Source: G963674505 sp964575975
GTDB taxonomy: Bacteria > Desulfobacterota > Desulfobacteria > Desulfobacterales > SKZT01
Assembly: GCA_964575975.1 (NCBI GenBank)
Contig: CAZNTU010000024.1
Span: 1-39,672 of the forward strand
Direction: 5' to 3'
DNA length: 39,672 nucleotides
Made by a program: the position numbers and the translations under genes. Positions 8,940 to 16,529 of this stretch are shown here, one piece after another. The notes under the pieces are model-generated. The model had not been told where the DNA came from. It saw only the letters and a program-made list of their open reading frames with translations, and ran no database searches. How positions within the stretch are numbered: the first letter of the stretch is position 1; each line of letters starts with the position of its first letter.

Positions 8940-9719
8940 TCACAGAACCCCGGCTTCTTCCATCAGAGCCTTCACCAAGGCCTTGGCCTTGGCCTTGGCG
9001 TCCTCGCCCTGCACCATTTTTCCTCCGGCTCGTTCGGGCGGAGGAGTCATGGCCGTTATTGCGGTTTTGGGCTTGATATCGTCGGCGCCCAGGCCGATAT
9101 CCGCCAGCGACTTTTTCTCCAGGGGCTTTTTTTTGGCTTTCATGATGCCCGGCAAGGAGGCGTACCGGGGTTCGTTCAATCCGCGCTGGGCGGTAATGAC
9201 GGCGGGAAGCGGGGCTTCGAAAACATAGGTCCCGCCCTCCACGGTCCGTTCGCATTTGATCTTGCCGTCGGAGACTTGTTCCTTGACGACCATGGAGATG
9301 TGGGGAACGCCCAGGAATTCCGCGACTGCGGGGCCGACCTGGCAGTTGTCGTCGTCCACGGCCCTCATGCCCGCGACCACGAGGTCGAAGGGAGCGACTT
9401 TGATCGCGGCCGCGAGAATTTTGGCGGTTCCGAGCGCGTCGGCCTTTATGGCGTCCGGGTCGTTGATCAGAACACCCTTGTCCGCGCCCATGGCGAGGGC
9501 CGTCCTGACGGCGTCCACGGCCTTGTCGGGGCCGACCGTCAAAACCGTCACGGTCCCGCCATGCTCTTTTTGAATACGCAAGGCTTCCTCTACCGCAAAC
9601 TCGTCGTAAGGATTCACGACCCATTTCAAATCGTCGGTCTTAATGGACTTTCCATCGCCGGCGACGCCGATCATGGACTCCGTGGCCGGCGCCCGCTTTA
9701 ACAGGACAATGATTTCCAA
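8940..9719 (-). CDS. etfB: Electron transfer flavoprotein, beta subunit
   Basis: A 259-residue EtfB, the nucleotide-binding partner of EtfA. Family landmarks: LLKRAPATES near the N-terminus, VVNPYDEFAVEEALRIQ, VTVLTVGP, ALAMGADKGVLI, the loop DLVVAGMRAVDDDNCQVGPAVAEFLGVPH, and RYASLPGIMKAKKK at the recognition-loop region. AAAGGTGAG lies just upstream of the ATG. Typical EtfBs bind structural AMP; bifurcating EtfBs bind FAD in the same place, and I cannot decide between them by eye. A promoter candidate lies 135-163 bases upstream of the start. Confidence 0.96.
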   Translation of the reverse strand: MEIIVLLKRAPATESMIGVAGDGKSIKTDDLKWVVNPYDEFAVEEALRIQKEHGGTVTVLTVGPDKAVDAVRTALAMGADKGVLINDPDAIKADALGTAKILAAAIKVAPFDLVVAGMRAVDDDNCQVGPAVAEFLGVPHISMVVKEQVSDGKIKCERTVEGGTYVFEAPLPAVITAQRGLNEPRYASLPGIMKAKKKPLEKKSLADIGLGADDIKPKTAITAMTPPPERAGGKMVQGEDAKAKAKALVKALMEEAGVL

Positions 9720-9853
9720 TTTCTCACCTTTCCTTTCAAGCCGGGACGAAACCGGGTTCCCGGCCGTGCTTGTCTTAATAAGCTAGGTATCGATTCGCTC
9801 CGTAAAGCATCCGAGCCTCATAAACACAACGTTACGCTTTGACTAACTCCGCA

Positions 9854-9882
9854 GAGATACAGTAATCGGCCGTCAATGTCAA
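9854..9882 (-). promoter_or_regulatory. Possible sigma-70 promoter for etfBA
   Basis: On the minus strand a perfect -35 TTGACA (9877-9882) is followed after 17 bases by TATCTC (9854-9859), a weak -10. It points toward etfB with a leader of about 130 bases. Only the -35 box and the spacing are convincing. Confidence 0.3.
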
Positions 9883-9891
9883 CCCAAATTG

Positions 9892-9909
9892 CGGACGCCG
9901 AAACGTCCG
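9892..9909 (-). terminator. Weak hairpin after apbE
   Basis: CGGACG and CGTCCG pair across a 6-base loop, 16 bases beyond the apbE stop. Only three T residues follow on the minus strand, so termination would be weak. It may instead be a structural hairpin between apbE and the etf promoter region. Confidence 0.3.
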
Positions 9910-9925
9910 TTGGCCGGGCTTCGAA

Positions 9926-10954
9926 TCACCGAAGCGAAAAACCTTTGGTGTAATGGTTCGAGAAACTCCCGTCGGGATTTCTGGTGACGATAAATCCTTC
10001 CACCCCCGAGAGTCTCTCCAAGAGTTGGAGACTTTGGTGGAGTCCCATTACCATCACGGCCGTCGCAAGGCCATCGGCGAACGTGCATGTCGGCGCGACA
10101 ACGGTCGCCGCAGCCACGTTGTTTTCCACTGGATACCCCGTCCGGGGGTCGATGATGTGCGAAAATTGCCGACCGTCGATTTCGACGAAGTTGCGATTGT
10201 CGCCGCTGGTGGCAATGGCCGCTTCGGTCAAGGAAATGACTTTGTACACTTCGTCGAAAGGAGCGCCCTTGCGCGGGGTGTTGATTCCGGCTTTCCAAAG
10301 CTTGCCCTCGACCGTCAGGCCCGCCGCGTAGATTTCCCCTCCGATTTCCACAATGAAATTCTTAAAGCCGTTTTCCAGAAGGACACCGGACACGCGATCG
10401 ACGCCATGCCCCTTGGCGATGGAAGCCAAGTCGAGGGTAACGGCAGGGTCTTTTTTGGCGATGCGGTTGTCGTCGGAGAACAGGACATTTTGGAAGCCTA
10501 CGTGAGACAAGATTTCTTCGATCTTTTTTTTTTCGGGGATCTTCGCGGGAGGTTCCTTGGACCGGAATCCCCACAGGCTCAACAGAGGGTTGACGGTGCC
10601 GTCCCAGGCCCCGCCGGTCAGTTCGTAGACCGACTTGGCAACTTCGAGAACCTCCATGAAATTTTCGGAAACGGCAAATTCGACGCAGGCTTTCTCGAGC
10701 GCGTTGAAACGGCTAATTTGGCTGTCCTTGCGATAGGTCGACATTTCCTGGTTGACCTGTTCGAGCGTTTCGTCGATTTTTTGTTGCAAACCTTCGGTCG
10801 AGCGGTCTTCGTCCGCCACGACCGTAATGTTGTAGGTCGTACCCATGGTTTTGCCCGTGAATACGACTTCTTTTCCGGCGGCATGGGCGCCGAAAATGCA
10901 AAACAGAAAAAGCGGTGCCGCAACAGGAAAAGACAGGAAAGATTTTTTAAGCAT
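9926..10954 (-). CDS. apbE: FAD:protein FMN transferase (ApbE family)
   Basis: ApbE attaches FMN covalently to a Thr/Ser of periplasmic flavoprotein targets such as RnfG/RnfD and NqrB/C. From ATG at 10954 (342 residues), residues 1-27 are a signal peptide (LKKSFLSFPVAAPLFLFCIFGAHA). The mature part begins with TGKTMGTTYNITV. Further family motifs are MSTYRKDSQISRFN, GGAWDGTVNPLLSLWGF, DLASIAKGHGVDRV, FIVEIGGEIYAAG, IATSGDNRNF, HIIDPRTGYPV and TCTFADGLATAVMVMG. A longer reading starting with TTG at 11041 is rejected because the signal peptide sits at the ATG. A run of ten A residues in the coding strand (10524-10533, EKKK) is a slippage-prone site. No Rnf or Nqr genes are in the window. Confidence 0.94.
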   Translation of the reverse strand: MLKKSFLSFPVAAPLFLFCIFGAHAAGKEVVFTGKTMGTTYNITVVADEDRSTEGLQQKIDETLEQVNQEMSTYRKDSQISRFNALEKACVEFAVSENFMEVLEVAKSVYELTGGAWDGTVNPLLSLWGFRSKEPPAKIPEKKKIEEILSHVGFQNVLFSDDNRIAKKDPAVTLDLASIAKGHGVDRVSGVLLENGFKNFIVEIGGEIYAAGLTVEGKLWKAGINTPRKGAPFDEVYKVISLTEAAIATSGDNRNFVEIDGRQFSHIIDPRTGYPVENNVAAATVVAPTCTFADGLATAVMVMGLHQSLQLLERLSGVEGFIVTRNPDGSFSNHYTKGFSLR

Positions 10955-11194
10955 TGTTGTTTGTCCGTGTTTTAAATTCAAAAGGTTCAAGTTAAATGTG
11001 TCCGCGAAAGACTCCTTGACACAATAGTACTGGTTTTTCAATATTCCAATCCGAAAATTCGCCGGATAAACTGTTTTTGATTTGGGTCGTCCTTAGGAAA
11101 CAATGTCGGGACTAATTATCAAACGTCCTAATTCCAAGTGGTTTCGAGATAAAAAACACACCAACTCGCTTGAATTTGAAAAGGAGCTTCTTCA

Positions 11195-11474
11195 ATGGAA
11201 AGTTCGACTATTGTAGACGAATGAAAAGCCATCGCCAGAATGGCAAAAAGAATATTGGAGCGCTTCGGCTACCGGGAGGAACCGAAAATCGCTCTACTGG
11301 AAGTTTTGGCGTTTTTCAAAGAGGACCAGCATCGATCCGGCTTGATCGTCTCCGACATGGCCATGCCCTCCATGCGAGGGGGTTTGCTTGCCCGCGAAAT
11401 CCTGAAGGTCAGACCGGGTATGCATAGAGATTCTATGCACCGGCTTCGACGATTCCATACCGAACTATCGATAA
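11195..11474 (+). pseudogene. Degraded stand-alone receiver (CheY-like) gene
   Basis: AAGGAG lies 8 bases before ATG at 11195. The frame reads MESSTIVDE, then TGA at 11222, then continues in the same frame as KAIARMAKRILERFGYR and on through LIVSDMAMPSMRGGLLAREILKVRPGM. This is the order of a receiver domain: acidic patch, helix 1, the phosphorylation strand with SDM, and helix 3. Near 11421-11430 the sense shifts by one base; the next expected piece, ILCTGFDDSIPNYR, is read at 11430-11471 and ends with TAA at 11472. The gene thus has an early stop and a frameshift. It also lacks the usual second half of a receiver after CTGF. Its last 10 bases overlap the end of the convergent gene. Confidence 0.8.
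11421..11439. repeat. Perfect inverted repeat at the frameshift of the receiver pseudogene
   Basis: TGCATAGA and TCTATGCA form a perfect 8-bp stem around GAT. The repeat sits exactly where the receiver reading frame shifts from RPGM to ILCTGF. Such perfect short palindromes are known products of template switching during replication. Confidence 0.8.
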
Positions 11475-12064
11475 TAGCCGTAGTCGCCTTCCTCCAGGCC
11501 GACCAGTCTCCCGTTTTCGAATTTCAAAATGCGAACGAAACGGTCGGGACCGAAATCGTAGGTCCATTCGGATATTCGAACGTTGAAACTCGAGAAACCT
11601 CTCCTGTCCAGTTTTTTGATATGCTCTTCCTCGTAGTCTTCCACAAAGGACGGCGGACCGCATCGAGCTACCACCTCGGGCTGCCTGTCCCCTTTTTCCA
11701 GACCTCGCAGACACTCCTTGCCCGGCTTGAAATCGGATTGGCCGTAGCCGTAATCCTCTATCTCTATGTCCCGAAGCCGGTTCTCGTGAAATGTCAGAAT
11801 GCGCATAAAGCGCGACGATCCGAAATTGTAGAGCCATTCCTCTATGTCCACGTATCTTTTGATCCAACGGTCGTCGCCGATTTTCCGAAGGATTTCTTCG
11901 GTTCTGACGTACTTCCATTCCGGTTCGCCGCATTTGAAATAGACTTCGGATTTTCTGTCGCCGACAGAGACGATTCCTCGGTCGCATTTGAAATCGGCGC
12001 CCCAAGCGATTTGCATAGGAGCAAGAATAAATAAAAAGGAAAATATGGTGAATACCTTCGTCAT
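11465..12064 (-). CDS. Secreted protein with two DUF2845 repeats
   Basis: A 199-residue protein from ATG at 12064, one base after the stop of the upstream gene (TGAAATG), so translation is coupled. Residues 1-22 are a signal peptide (VFTIFSFLFILAPMQIAWG, cleavage before ADFKC). Two related repeats follow. The first (~25-115) starts with CDRGIVSVGDRKSEVYFKCGEP and closes with EEWLYNFGSSRFMRILTFHENRLRDIE. The second (~120-199) starts with CLRGLEKGDRQPEVVARCGPP and closes with SEWTYDFGPDRFVRILKFENGRLVGLE. Each has a CX15-16CG pair typical of DUF2845; the two cysteines may form a disulfide. Function is unknown in the family. Confidence 0.85.
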   Translation of the reverse strand: MTKVFTIFSFLFILAPMQIAWGADFKCDRGIVSVGDRKSEVYFKCGEPEWKYVRTEEILRKIGDDRWIKRYVDIEEWLYNFGSSRFMRILTFHENRLRDIEIEDYGYGQSDFKPGKECLRGLEKGDRQPEVVARCGPPSFVEDYEEEHIKKLDRRGFSSFNVRISEWTYDFGPDRFVRILKFENGRLVGLEEGDYGYYR

Positions 12065-12065
12065 T

Positions 12066-12446
12066 TCAAATTGCCACGTACATTCCCCTGTTTTTTCTCT
12101 CGATTTTTCCGAGTTTGTTAAGGCGAAATACGATGTTTCGAATTTTTTTTTCGCCAAAGCCCGTCTTGTCCTGTATTTCGGCGAAGCCCGCGCCGTTCTC
12201 CCCTGCTTCGCCAATTATTTCCAGGACCGTGTCGGAGGCCGTCATTCCCGGCTTGGCACCCATCGGGCTGTCGTCCTCCTCGCCTTCAGGTCCAATTCTT
12301 CCCTTCACGAGCATTTCGTTCACTGCCGTCTCCAGTCGCTCCATTTTCGTCAGGAGCTTCTCGACATCCTTCCTGGTCGGAATATTGTAATGCTGAATAA
12401 AAAATTTTACCATCGCATCGAAACTTACCGACTTTTTTTTGGGCAT
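12066..12446 (-). CDS. Small coiled-coil/winged-helix-like protein
   Basis: A 126-residue protein. ATG at 12446 is preceded by AAGGAGG 8 bases away, which decides the start. Residues ~9-45 contain FDAMVKFFIQHYNIPTRKDVEKLL and a short coiled coil (LLTKMERLETAVNEM). A charged linker (GPEGEEDDSPMG) leads to a C-terminal winged-helix-like unit at ~70-126: TASDTVLEIIGEAG, FAEIQDKTGFGEKKIRNIVFRLNKLGKIERKNRGMYVAI. DNA binding is inferred from that pattern only. It is the first gene of a two-gene unit with the DUF2845 protein. Confidence 0.7.
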   Translation of the reverse strand: MPKKKSVSFDAMVKFFIQHYNIPTRKDVEKLLTKMERLETAVNEMLVKGRIGPEGEEDDSPMGAKPGMTASDTVLEIIGEAGENGAGFAEIQDKTGFGEKKIRNIVFRLNKLGKIERKNRGMYVAI

Positions 12447-12868
12447 AACGTTATCCTCCTTGACGGAAATTGTTATGGAATTTCGGACCTGTGCTCGCGA
12501 CCTCCGAGTTAAAGACATCCGCCGAATCTAAAACCCGTATCCCGTATTTGCGTTTCTTTTTTTTACCTTGGGAAGGTAAAAGCCAAAACCGCTGCCCCCC
12601 CTGCGAAAATCACAATAACCCACCATAAATAGTAAGCTTACAAAAGTCAAGATAAGTGATTTTATATTTCAAGTCTTCGAGCAAAAACAAACCGGACAAC
12701 GAAAAACCGGAAAAATGCCGATGAAATCCGGTCGATCATTCCGAATGGTTTAAATACAAGAAAGTATGTTTGAAAATTTTTTTTCGGGGTGATACAAAAG
12801 AGGGAAACTTTGGTTCCGCTATCGACAGGAAGGTTTTTTACGTATAGAGACAACCGAAAGAGGTTTAT
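12447..12868. other. Divergent intergenic region
   Basis: A 422-base A/T-rich gap between the winged-helix-like gene (minus) and the diaphorase operon (plus), so it should hold promoters for both. I find no convincing -35/-10 pair. A 9-bp perfect inverted repeat, TTTTACCTT/AAGGTAAAA with a 3-base loop, lies at 12561-12581. A T-run precedes it on the plus strand and none follows it in either direction, so it looks like an operator rather than a terminator. Confidence 0.5.
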
Positions 12869-13336
12869 ATGAATACATCGGACATTGAAACCGCCCTCGA
12901 GGAAAGCGAATTTTTCAGAAAACTGAAAAAGGAGGACATCCGGAAAATAGCGCCCCTTTGCAAATTGACCGCCTACGAGGCGGGAGAATTCGTTTTCCAG
13001 CAAGGGGATTTCGGAGAGCGCCTTTATATAATCGCAGACGGACAGATTTTTCTCGAAAGAACGTTGGACATGGGGAACCGAAAGGCCAACGTGGTGATAG
13101 AAGCTCTCGGCAAGGGACGAGTGGTAGGTTGCTGGTCCACTTTGCTGGACGATCCTCATATCCTGATGACGTCGGCCTCCTGCCAAAAGCCCACGAAAGT
13201 CGTCTCGTTGAGGGGGACGGAACTGAGGGAACTGATGAAGGAAGACAACGAGATCGGCTTTCATGTTCTGGAGAGACTCTGTTTTCTGCTTAAAGACAGA
13301 GTCCAGGCCGCGTACGGGGCCTTGGAAAAGTTCTGA
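12869..13336 (+). CDS. Stand-alone cyclic nucleotide-binding-fold protein
   Basis: A 155-residue protein that is essentially one cNMP-binding domain of the CRP type, with no helix-turn-helix. Visible: an opening FFRKLKKEDIRKIAPLC helix, YEAGEFVFQQGDFGERLYIIADGQIFLERT (the family core), then the phosphate-binding cassette region GKGRVVGCWSTLLDDPHILMTSASC. This cassette lacks the GE(x)xL...R(S/T)A pattern needed to hold cAMP, so the ligand is uncertain. AAAGAGG lies 5 bases before the ATG. It begins the operon and ends 46 bases before the NuoE-like gene, suggesting a sensory or regulatory role for that oxidoreductase. Confidence 0.8.
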   Translation: MNTSDIETALEESEFFRKLKKEDIRKIAPLCKLTAYEAGEFVFQQGDFGERLYIIADGQIFLERTLDMGNRKANVVIEALGKGRVVGCWSTLLDDPHILMTSASCQKPTKVVSLRGTELRELMKEDNEIGFHVLERLCFLLKDRVQAAYGALEKF

Positions 13337-13382
13337 TTCGGCGATGTCCGCAAAGAAAGATATACGATGCAAGGAGAATCCA

Positions 13383-13916
13383 ATGGACGCGGTTTTAACG
13401 TCGGAGGAAGAGGCCGTTCTCGGAGAGCTGAGATCTCGCCTGACCCGTTTCGATAAAAAAAGAGGAAACCTGATTCCCATTCTCCAGATGATTCAGGATA
13501 AACTGAAATATTTGCCCCCGGCGGCAGTCAAGATGACGGCGGCCTATCTTCAAATACCCGCGAGCGAAGTTTTCGGAGTCGCCACCTTTTACAATCAGTT
13601 CAAATTCAACCCTCCTGGAGAGAATCCGATTAAGGTTTGCCTCGGAACCGCGTGTCACGTGAGAGCGGGCGATATCGTCCTGGAGAATTTCGAAAGAAAG
13701 CTGGAGATTTCCGAGGGACAGACTACGGCGGACCGACAGTTCAGCCTGGAACGTGTGGCCTGCGTGGGGTGTTGCGCTCTCGCCCCCGTGGCCATAGTCG
13801 GAGAAACCGTTCACGGGCATATGGCGCCCAGCAAGGTGGAGGGGCTTCTTTTGAAAATCCGGGTCGAACGCGAAAAAGCGGAAAGAGAAAAGAAAAAAAA
13901 TGAGTCTGGACAATAA
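13383..13916 (+). CDS. NuoE/HndA-like [2Fe-2S] subunit of an NAD-linked oxidoreductase
   Basis: A 177-residue 24-kDa-type subunit with a thioredoxin-like [2Fe-2S] domain. The four ligands are C86 and C91 (CLGTAC) and C127 and C131 (CVGCC). EVFGVATFYNQFKFNPPG is the family signature. ATG at 13383 follows AAGGAG; an upstream in-frame ATG at 13344 has no Shine-Dalgarno. The C-terminus is a lysine/glutamate-rich tail. It overlaps the NuoF-like gene by 17 bases. It works with that subunit to pass electrons from or to NAD(H). The gene arrangement matches HndA/HoxE-type diaphorases rather than a full complex I operon. Confidence 0.92.
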   Translation: MDAVLTSEEEAVLGELRSRLTRFDKKRGNLIPILQMIQDKLKYLPPAAVKMTAAYLQIPASEVFGVATFYNQFKFNPPGENPIKVCLGTACHVRAGDIVLENFERKLEISEGQTTADRQFSLERVACVGCCALAPVAIVGETVHGHMAPSKVEGLLLKIRVEREKAEREKKKNESGQ

Positions 13917-15843
13917 CGAAACAACAGGTCGTAAATTCGAAGAAATTCAATCCGAAGCGAAGCGACGCAAGCAAGAACGCCTTGATGTCGCGTCGCCGAA
14001 AATTCATATCGGCATGGCGACTTGCGGCATCGCGGCGGGCGCCATGGAAACAAAGGCGGCTTTCGAGGAAGCCATCGCCCAGCGCGGCATCGCGGCTCAA
14101 ATTCGCACCGTCGGATGCATTGGCCACTGCTACGCCGAACCATGGGTCGTCATAGAAAATCCCGAAATGGGTTTCCCCCCTATCTTTTATCCGCAGGTGA
14201 CCGCGGGAAAAGCAAAGATGCTGACCAAGTTGTACCTGGAAGAAGGCGATCCTCGATTCGAGCATATCCTTGGCGCCATGGAGGAAAACGAGATGATCCC
14301 ATCCGTGTGGGAATTTTCTCGCTTCAGCAAGGAAAAAAGGGTCGTCATGGCGCTCTGCGGCAAGATCGATCCGGAGGACATATACGAATACATCGCGGAG
14401 GACGGGTACTCGTCCTGGGCGAAGGCTTTGCAGGGCGCGCCCGGCGAAACTTTGGGCATAGTGGAGGATTCGGGATTGAGAGGAAGAGGCGGCGCGGGAT
14501 TTCCAACGGGAAAGAAATGGCGCCTGGCCGCCGAAACGGATTCGTCCGAAAAATACGTGATCTGCAACGCCGACGAAGGAGACCCCGGCGCCTACATGGA
14601 CAGGACCATCTTGGAAAGCAATCCTCATCAAGTTTTGGAGGGTCTTGCCCTATGCGCCTATTCCGTCGGCGCCCGAAAAGCCCTTTTCTACGTAAGGGCC
14701 GAATATCCGCTGGCCGTAAAAACTTTGAGAACCGCCATAGGACAGGCCGAGGATCTGGGGCTGTTGGGAAAGAACGTTCTGGGAAGCGGCGTCGATCTGG
14801 AAGTGGATATTTTCCAAGGGTCCGGCGCGTTCGTTTGCGGAGAGGAGACCGCGTTGATCATGTCTTTGGAGGGGCGTCGCGGCATGCCGTACCATCGTCC
14901 TCCCTATCCTGTGAAGGCTGGGTTGAACGGCGCCCCGACGGCAATCAACAACGTGAAGACCCTGGCCGCAGTCCCCCCGATCGTCCGAAACGGCGCGTCC
15001 TGGTATCGGGATATCGGCACCGATACCAGTCCCGGGACCGCCGTATTTTCCGTGGTGGGAAACGTCACGCACCCGGGCCTTGTGGAAATTCCAATGGGAG
15101 TGACCTTGAGGACGCTGATATTCGACATATGCGGCGGCATTCCCGACAAGAAAAAGTTCAAGGCCGCCCAGATCGGAGGACCTTCGGGAGGATGCCTGCC
15201 GGAGGAGTTCCTCGACATTCCAGTCGATTTCGATTCCTTGACCGAAGCGGGGGCCATGATGGGCTCCGGGGGCATGGTCGTGCTTGACGAGGATACTTGC
15301 ATGGTGGACGTGGCGAAGTATTTTCTGGATTTCACCCAGAAGGAGTCCTGCGGAAAATGCACGTTTTGCAGAATCGGGACTTGGCACATGCTTTCCATTT
15401 TGCAGCGGCTGACGATCGGCGAGGGCGTGCCGGGCGATATCGAAATGCTGGAGGATTTGAGCCGAGACATAAAGAACGGTTCTTTGTGCGGCCTTGGAAA
15501 AACCGCGCCCAACCCGGTGTTGACGTCCATCAAGTATTTCCGCGACGAATACCTGGCCCATATCGAGGAGAAGAGATGCCCTGCGGCGTCCTGCAGGGCG
15601 CTGACGGCATTCTATATCGACCTGGAAAAATGCGCCCGCGGGTGCGACGCATGCGTGGGTTGCTGCCCCGTGGACGCCGTTTTCACCACCAGCACTAGAA
15701 AAAAGGGAATCGATCAGGAACTTTGCGTCAAATGCGGCGAGTGCAAAGTGCATTGCCCTCCCGACTACAACGCGATTTTCAAAATCTCGCCCCCTCATCT
15801 GGCCCCAATCATCGAACGTCCGAAAGAAACAAAAGAGTCGTGA
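13900..15843 (+). CDS. NuoF/HndC-like NADH-binding FMN/Fe-S subunit
   Basis: A 647-residue flavoprotein subunit. Order: N-terminal thioredoxin-like [2Fe-2S] domain (~33-125) with C42, C73 and C77 (a fourth Cys of the usual CX4C pair is not seen); FMN/NADH domain with GLRGRGGAGFPTGKKW (192-207), CNADEGDPGAYMDR (222-235) and GSGAFVCGEETAL (307-319); SLBB region; N3-type [4Fe-4S] site C484, C487, C490 and C530 (ESCGKCTFC...SLCGLG); C-terminal two-cluster ferredoxin with C578, C582, C585 and C588/C589, then C609, C612, C615 and C619. The N- and C-terminal additions are typical of HndC and HydB of [FeFe]-hydrogenases or NAD-formate dehydrogenases, not of NuoF of complex I. It oxidises NADH or reduces NAD+; the partner enzyme is not in the window. 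Confidence 0.93.
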   Translation: MSLDNNETTGRKFEEIQSEAKRRKQERLDVASPKIHIGMATCGIAAGAMETKAAFEEAIAQRGIAAQIRTVGCIGHCYAEPWVVIENPEMGFPPIFYPQVTAGKAKMLTKLYLEEGDPRFEHILGAMEENEMIPSVWEFSRFSKEKRVVMALCGKIDPEDIYEYIAEDGYSSWAKALQGAPGETLGIVEDSGLRGRGGAGFPTGKKWRLAAETDSSEKYVICNADEGDPGAYMDRTILESNPHQVLEGLALCAYSVGARKALFYVRAEYPLAVKTLRTAIGQAEDLGLLGKNVLGSGVDLEVDIFQGSGAFVCGEETALIMSLEGRRGMPYHRPPYPVKAGLNGAPTAINNVKTLAAVPPIVRNGASWYRDIGTDTSPGTAVFSVVGNVTHPGLVEIPMGVTLRTLIFDICGGIPDKKKFKAAQIGGPSGGCLPEEFLDIPVDFDSLTEAGAMMGSGGMVVLDEDTCMVDVAKYFLDFTQKESCGKCTFCRIGTWHMLSILQRLTIGEGVPGDIEMLEDLSRDIKNGSLCGLGKTAPNPVLTSIKYFRDEYLAHIEEKRCPAASCRALTAFYIDLEKCARGCDACVGCCPVDAVFTTSTRKKGIDQELCVKCGECKVHCPPDYNAIFKISPPHLAPIIERPKETKES

Positions 15844-15867
15844 CGGGTATCGGAAGGAATGACAACC

Positions 15868-16506
15868 ATGGTCCAAATCCTGGTGGACAACAAGAAAATC
15901 GAGGCCGAGGAAGGCGAGAACCTTCTGAAGGTCTGTCTCGAAAACGATATTTACATCCCCAATCTCTGCTATCTCGAAGAGTCGGACGCGCCGTTTGCGG
16001 CGTGCAGGCTGTGTTTCGTGGAGATCGATGGCAAGGCCGTGCCGGCGTGTACATGCAAAGTTACCGACGGCCTTTCCGTCGCGACCGACGCCCCCGAAGT
16101 CCGGCGCCTCCGGAAATCGGCCTTCCGGCTTCTGCTGAGCACGCACGAGGTCAAATGCAAGGAATGCCCGGCCAACAAGAAATGCGAACTTCAAAGAATC
16201 GCCCGCTTTCTGAAAGTAGGGTTGAAACCCAAGGGACTGGAAACCAAACTGAAGGACCCCGGCATAGATGCCGGCCATCCGTATCTTCAAATCGATCAAA
16301 ACCGATGCGTTCTATGCGGCAAGTGCGTCAATATTTGTCGCATAAAACACGGCCATAGCTATCTGACTTTCGCCAAGCGCGGGTTCGAAACCGTAATCGG
16401 CGCCTACATCGAACCGGACGAGGTTTCGCCGACATTTTCCGGCTGCACCGCGTGCATCGACGTATGCCCTGTTCGAGCGATTTTGCCGAAAGACGAATTC
16501 CGTTAA
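15868..16506 (+). CDS. HoxU/NuoG-N-like iron-sulfur subunit
   Basis: A 212-residue electron-wire subunit. I choose ATG 15868 because GGAAGG lies 10 bases before it; the in-frame ATG at 15859 would leave no spacing. Order: plant-type [2Fe-2S] with C34, C46, C49 and C61; His-Cys [4Fe-4S] site with H93, C97, C100 and C106; then two ferredoxin motifs, C147/C150/C153/C157 and C193/C196/C200. In the second motif the first Cys position is F190, so one ligand is missing. The protein stops where HndD/HydA would continue into the H-cluster domain and NuoG into its molybdopterin-like domain. It is therefore a HoxU-type connector that must hand electrons to a separate catalytic protein. Confidence 0.9.
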   Translation: MVQILVDNKKIEAEEGENLLKVCLENDIYIPNLCYLEESDAPFAACRLCFVEIDGKAVPACTCKVTDGLSVATDAPEVRRLRKSAFRLLLSTHEVKCKECPANKKCELQRIARFLKVGLKPKGLETKLKDPGIDAGHPYLQIDQNRCVLCGKCVNICRIKHGHSYLTFAKRGFETVIGAYIEPDEVSPTFSGCTACIDVCPVRAILPKDEFR

Positions 16507-16529
16507 TTTTTTTCTATAAGGAGGATGTC

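Noticed and set aside
9953..10975. A 340-codon plus-strand frame opposite apbE
   Set aside because: ApbE motifs are unmistakable on the other strand; the shadow protein resembles nothing.
11016..11045. TTGACA followed by AATATT as a promoter for the receiver pseudogene
   Set aside because: The -35 is perfect but the spacing is 18 and the -10 matches only four of six positions; too weak to list.
12561..12581. Inverted repeat TTTTACCTT/AAGGTAAAA as a terminator
   Set aside because: No T-run follows it in either direction of transcription and it lies upstream of both flanking genes; an operator is more likely.
14650..16299. A 549-codon open frame on the minus strand opposite the NuoF- and HoxU-like genes
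   Set aside because: It is the mirror of strongly coding plus-strand genes with clear Fe-S motifs; its translation has no recognisable domain and an unusual composition.
15868..16506. An [FeFe]-hydrogenase (HndD/HydA) reading for the third diaphorase gene
   Set aside because: The frame ends at residue 212, directly after the ferredoxin motifs, and no H-cluster motifs occur in the window.
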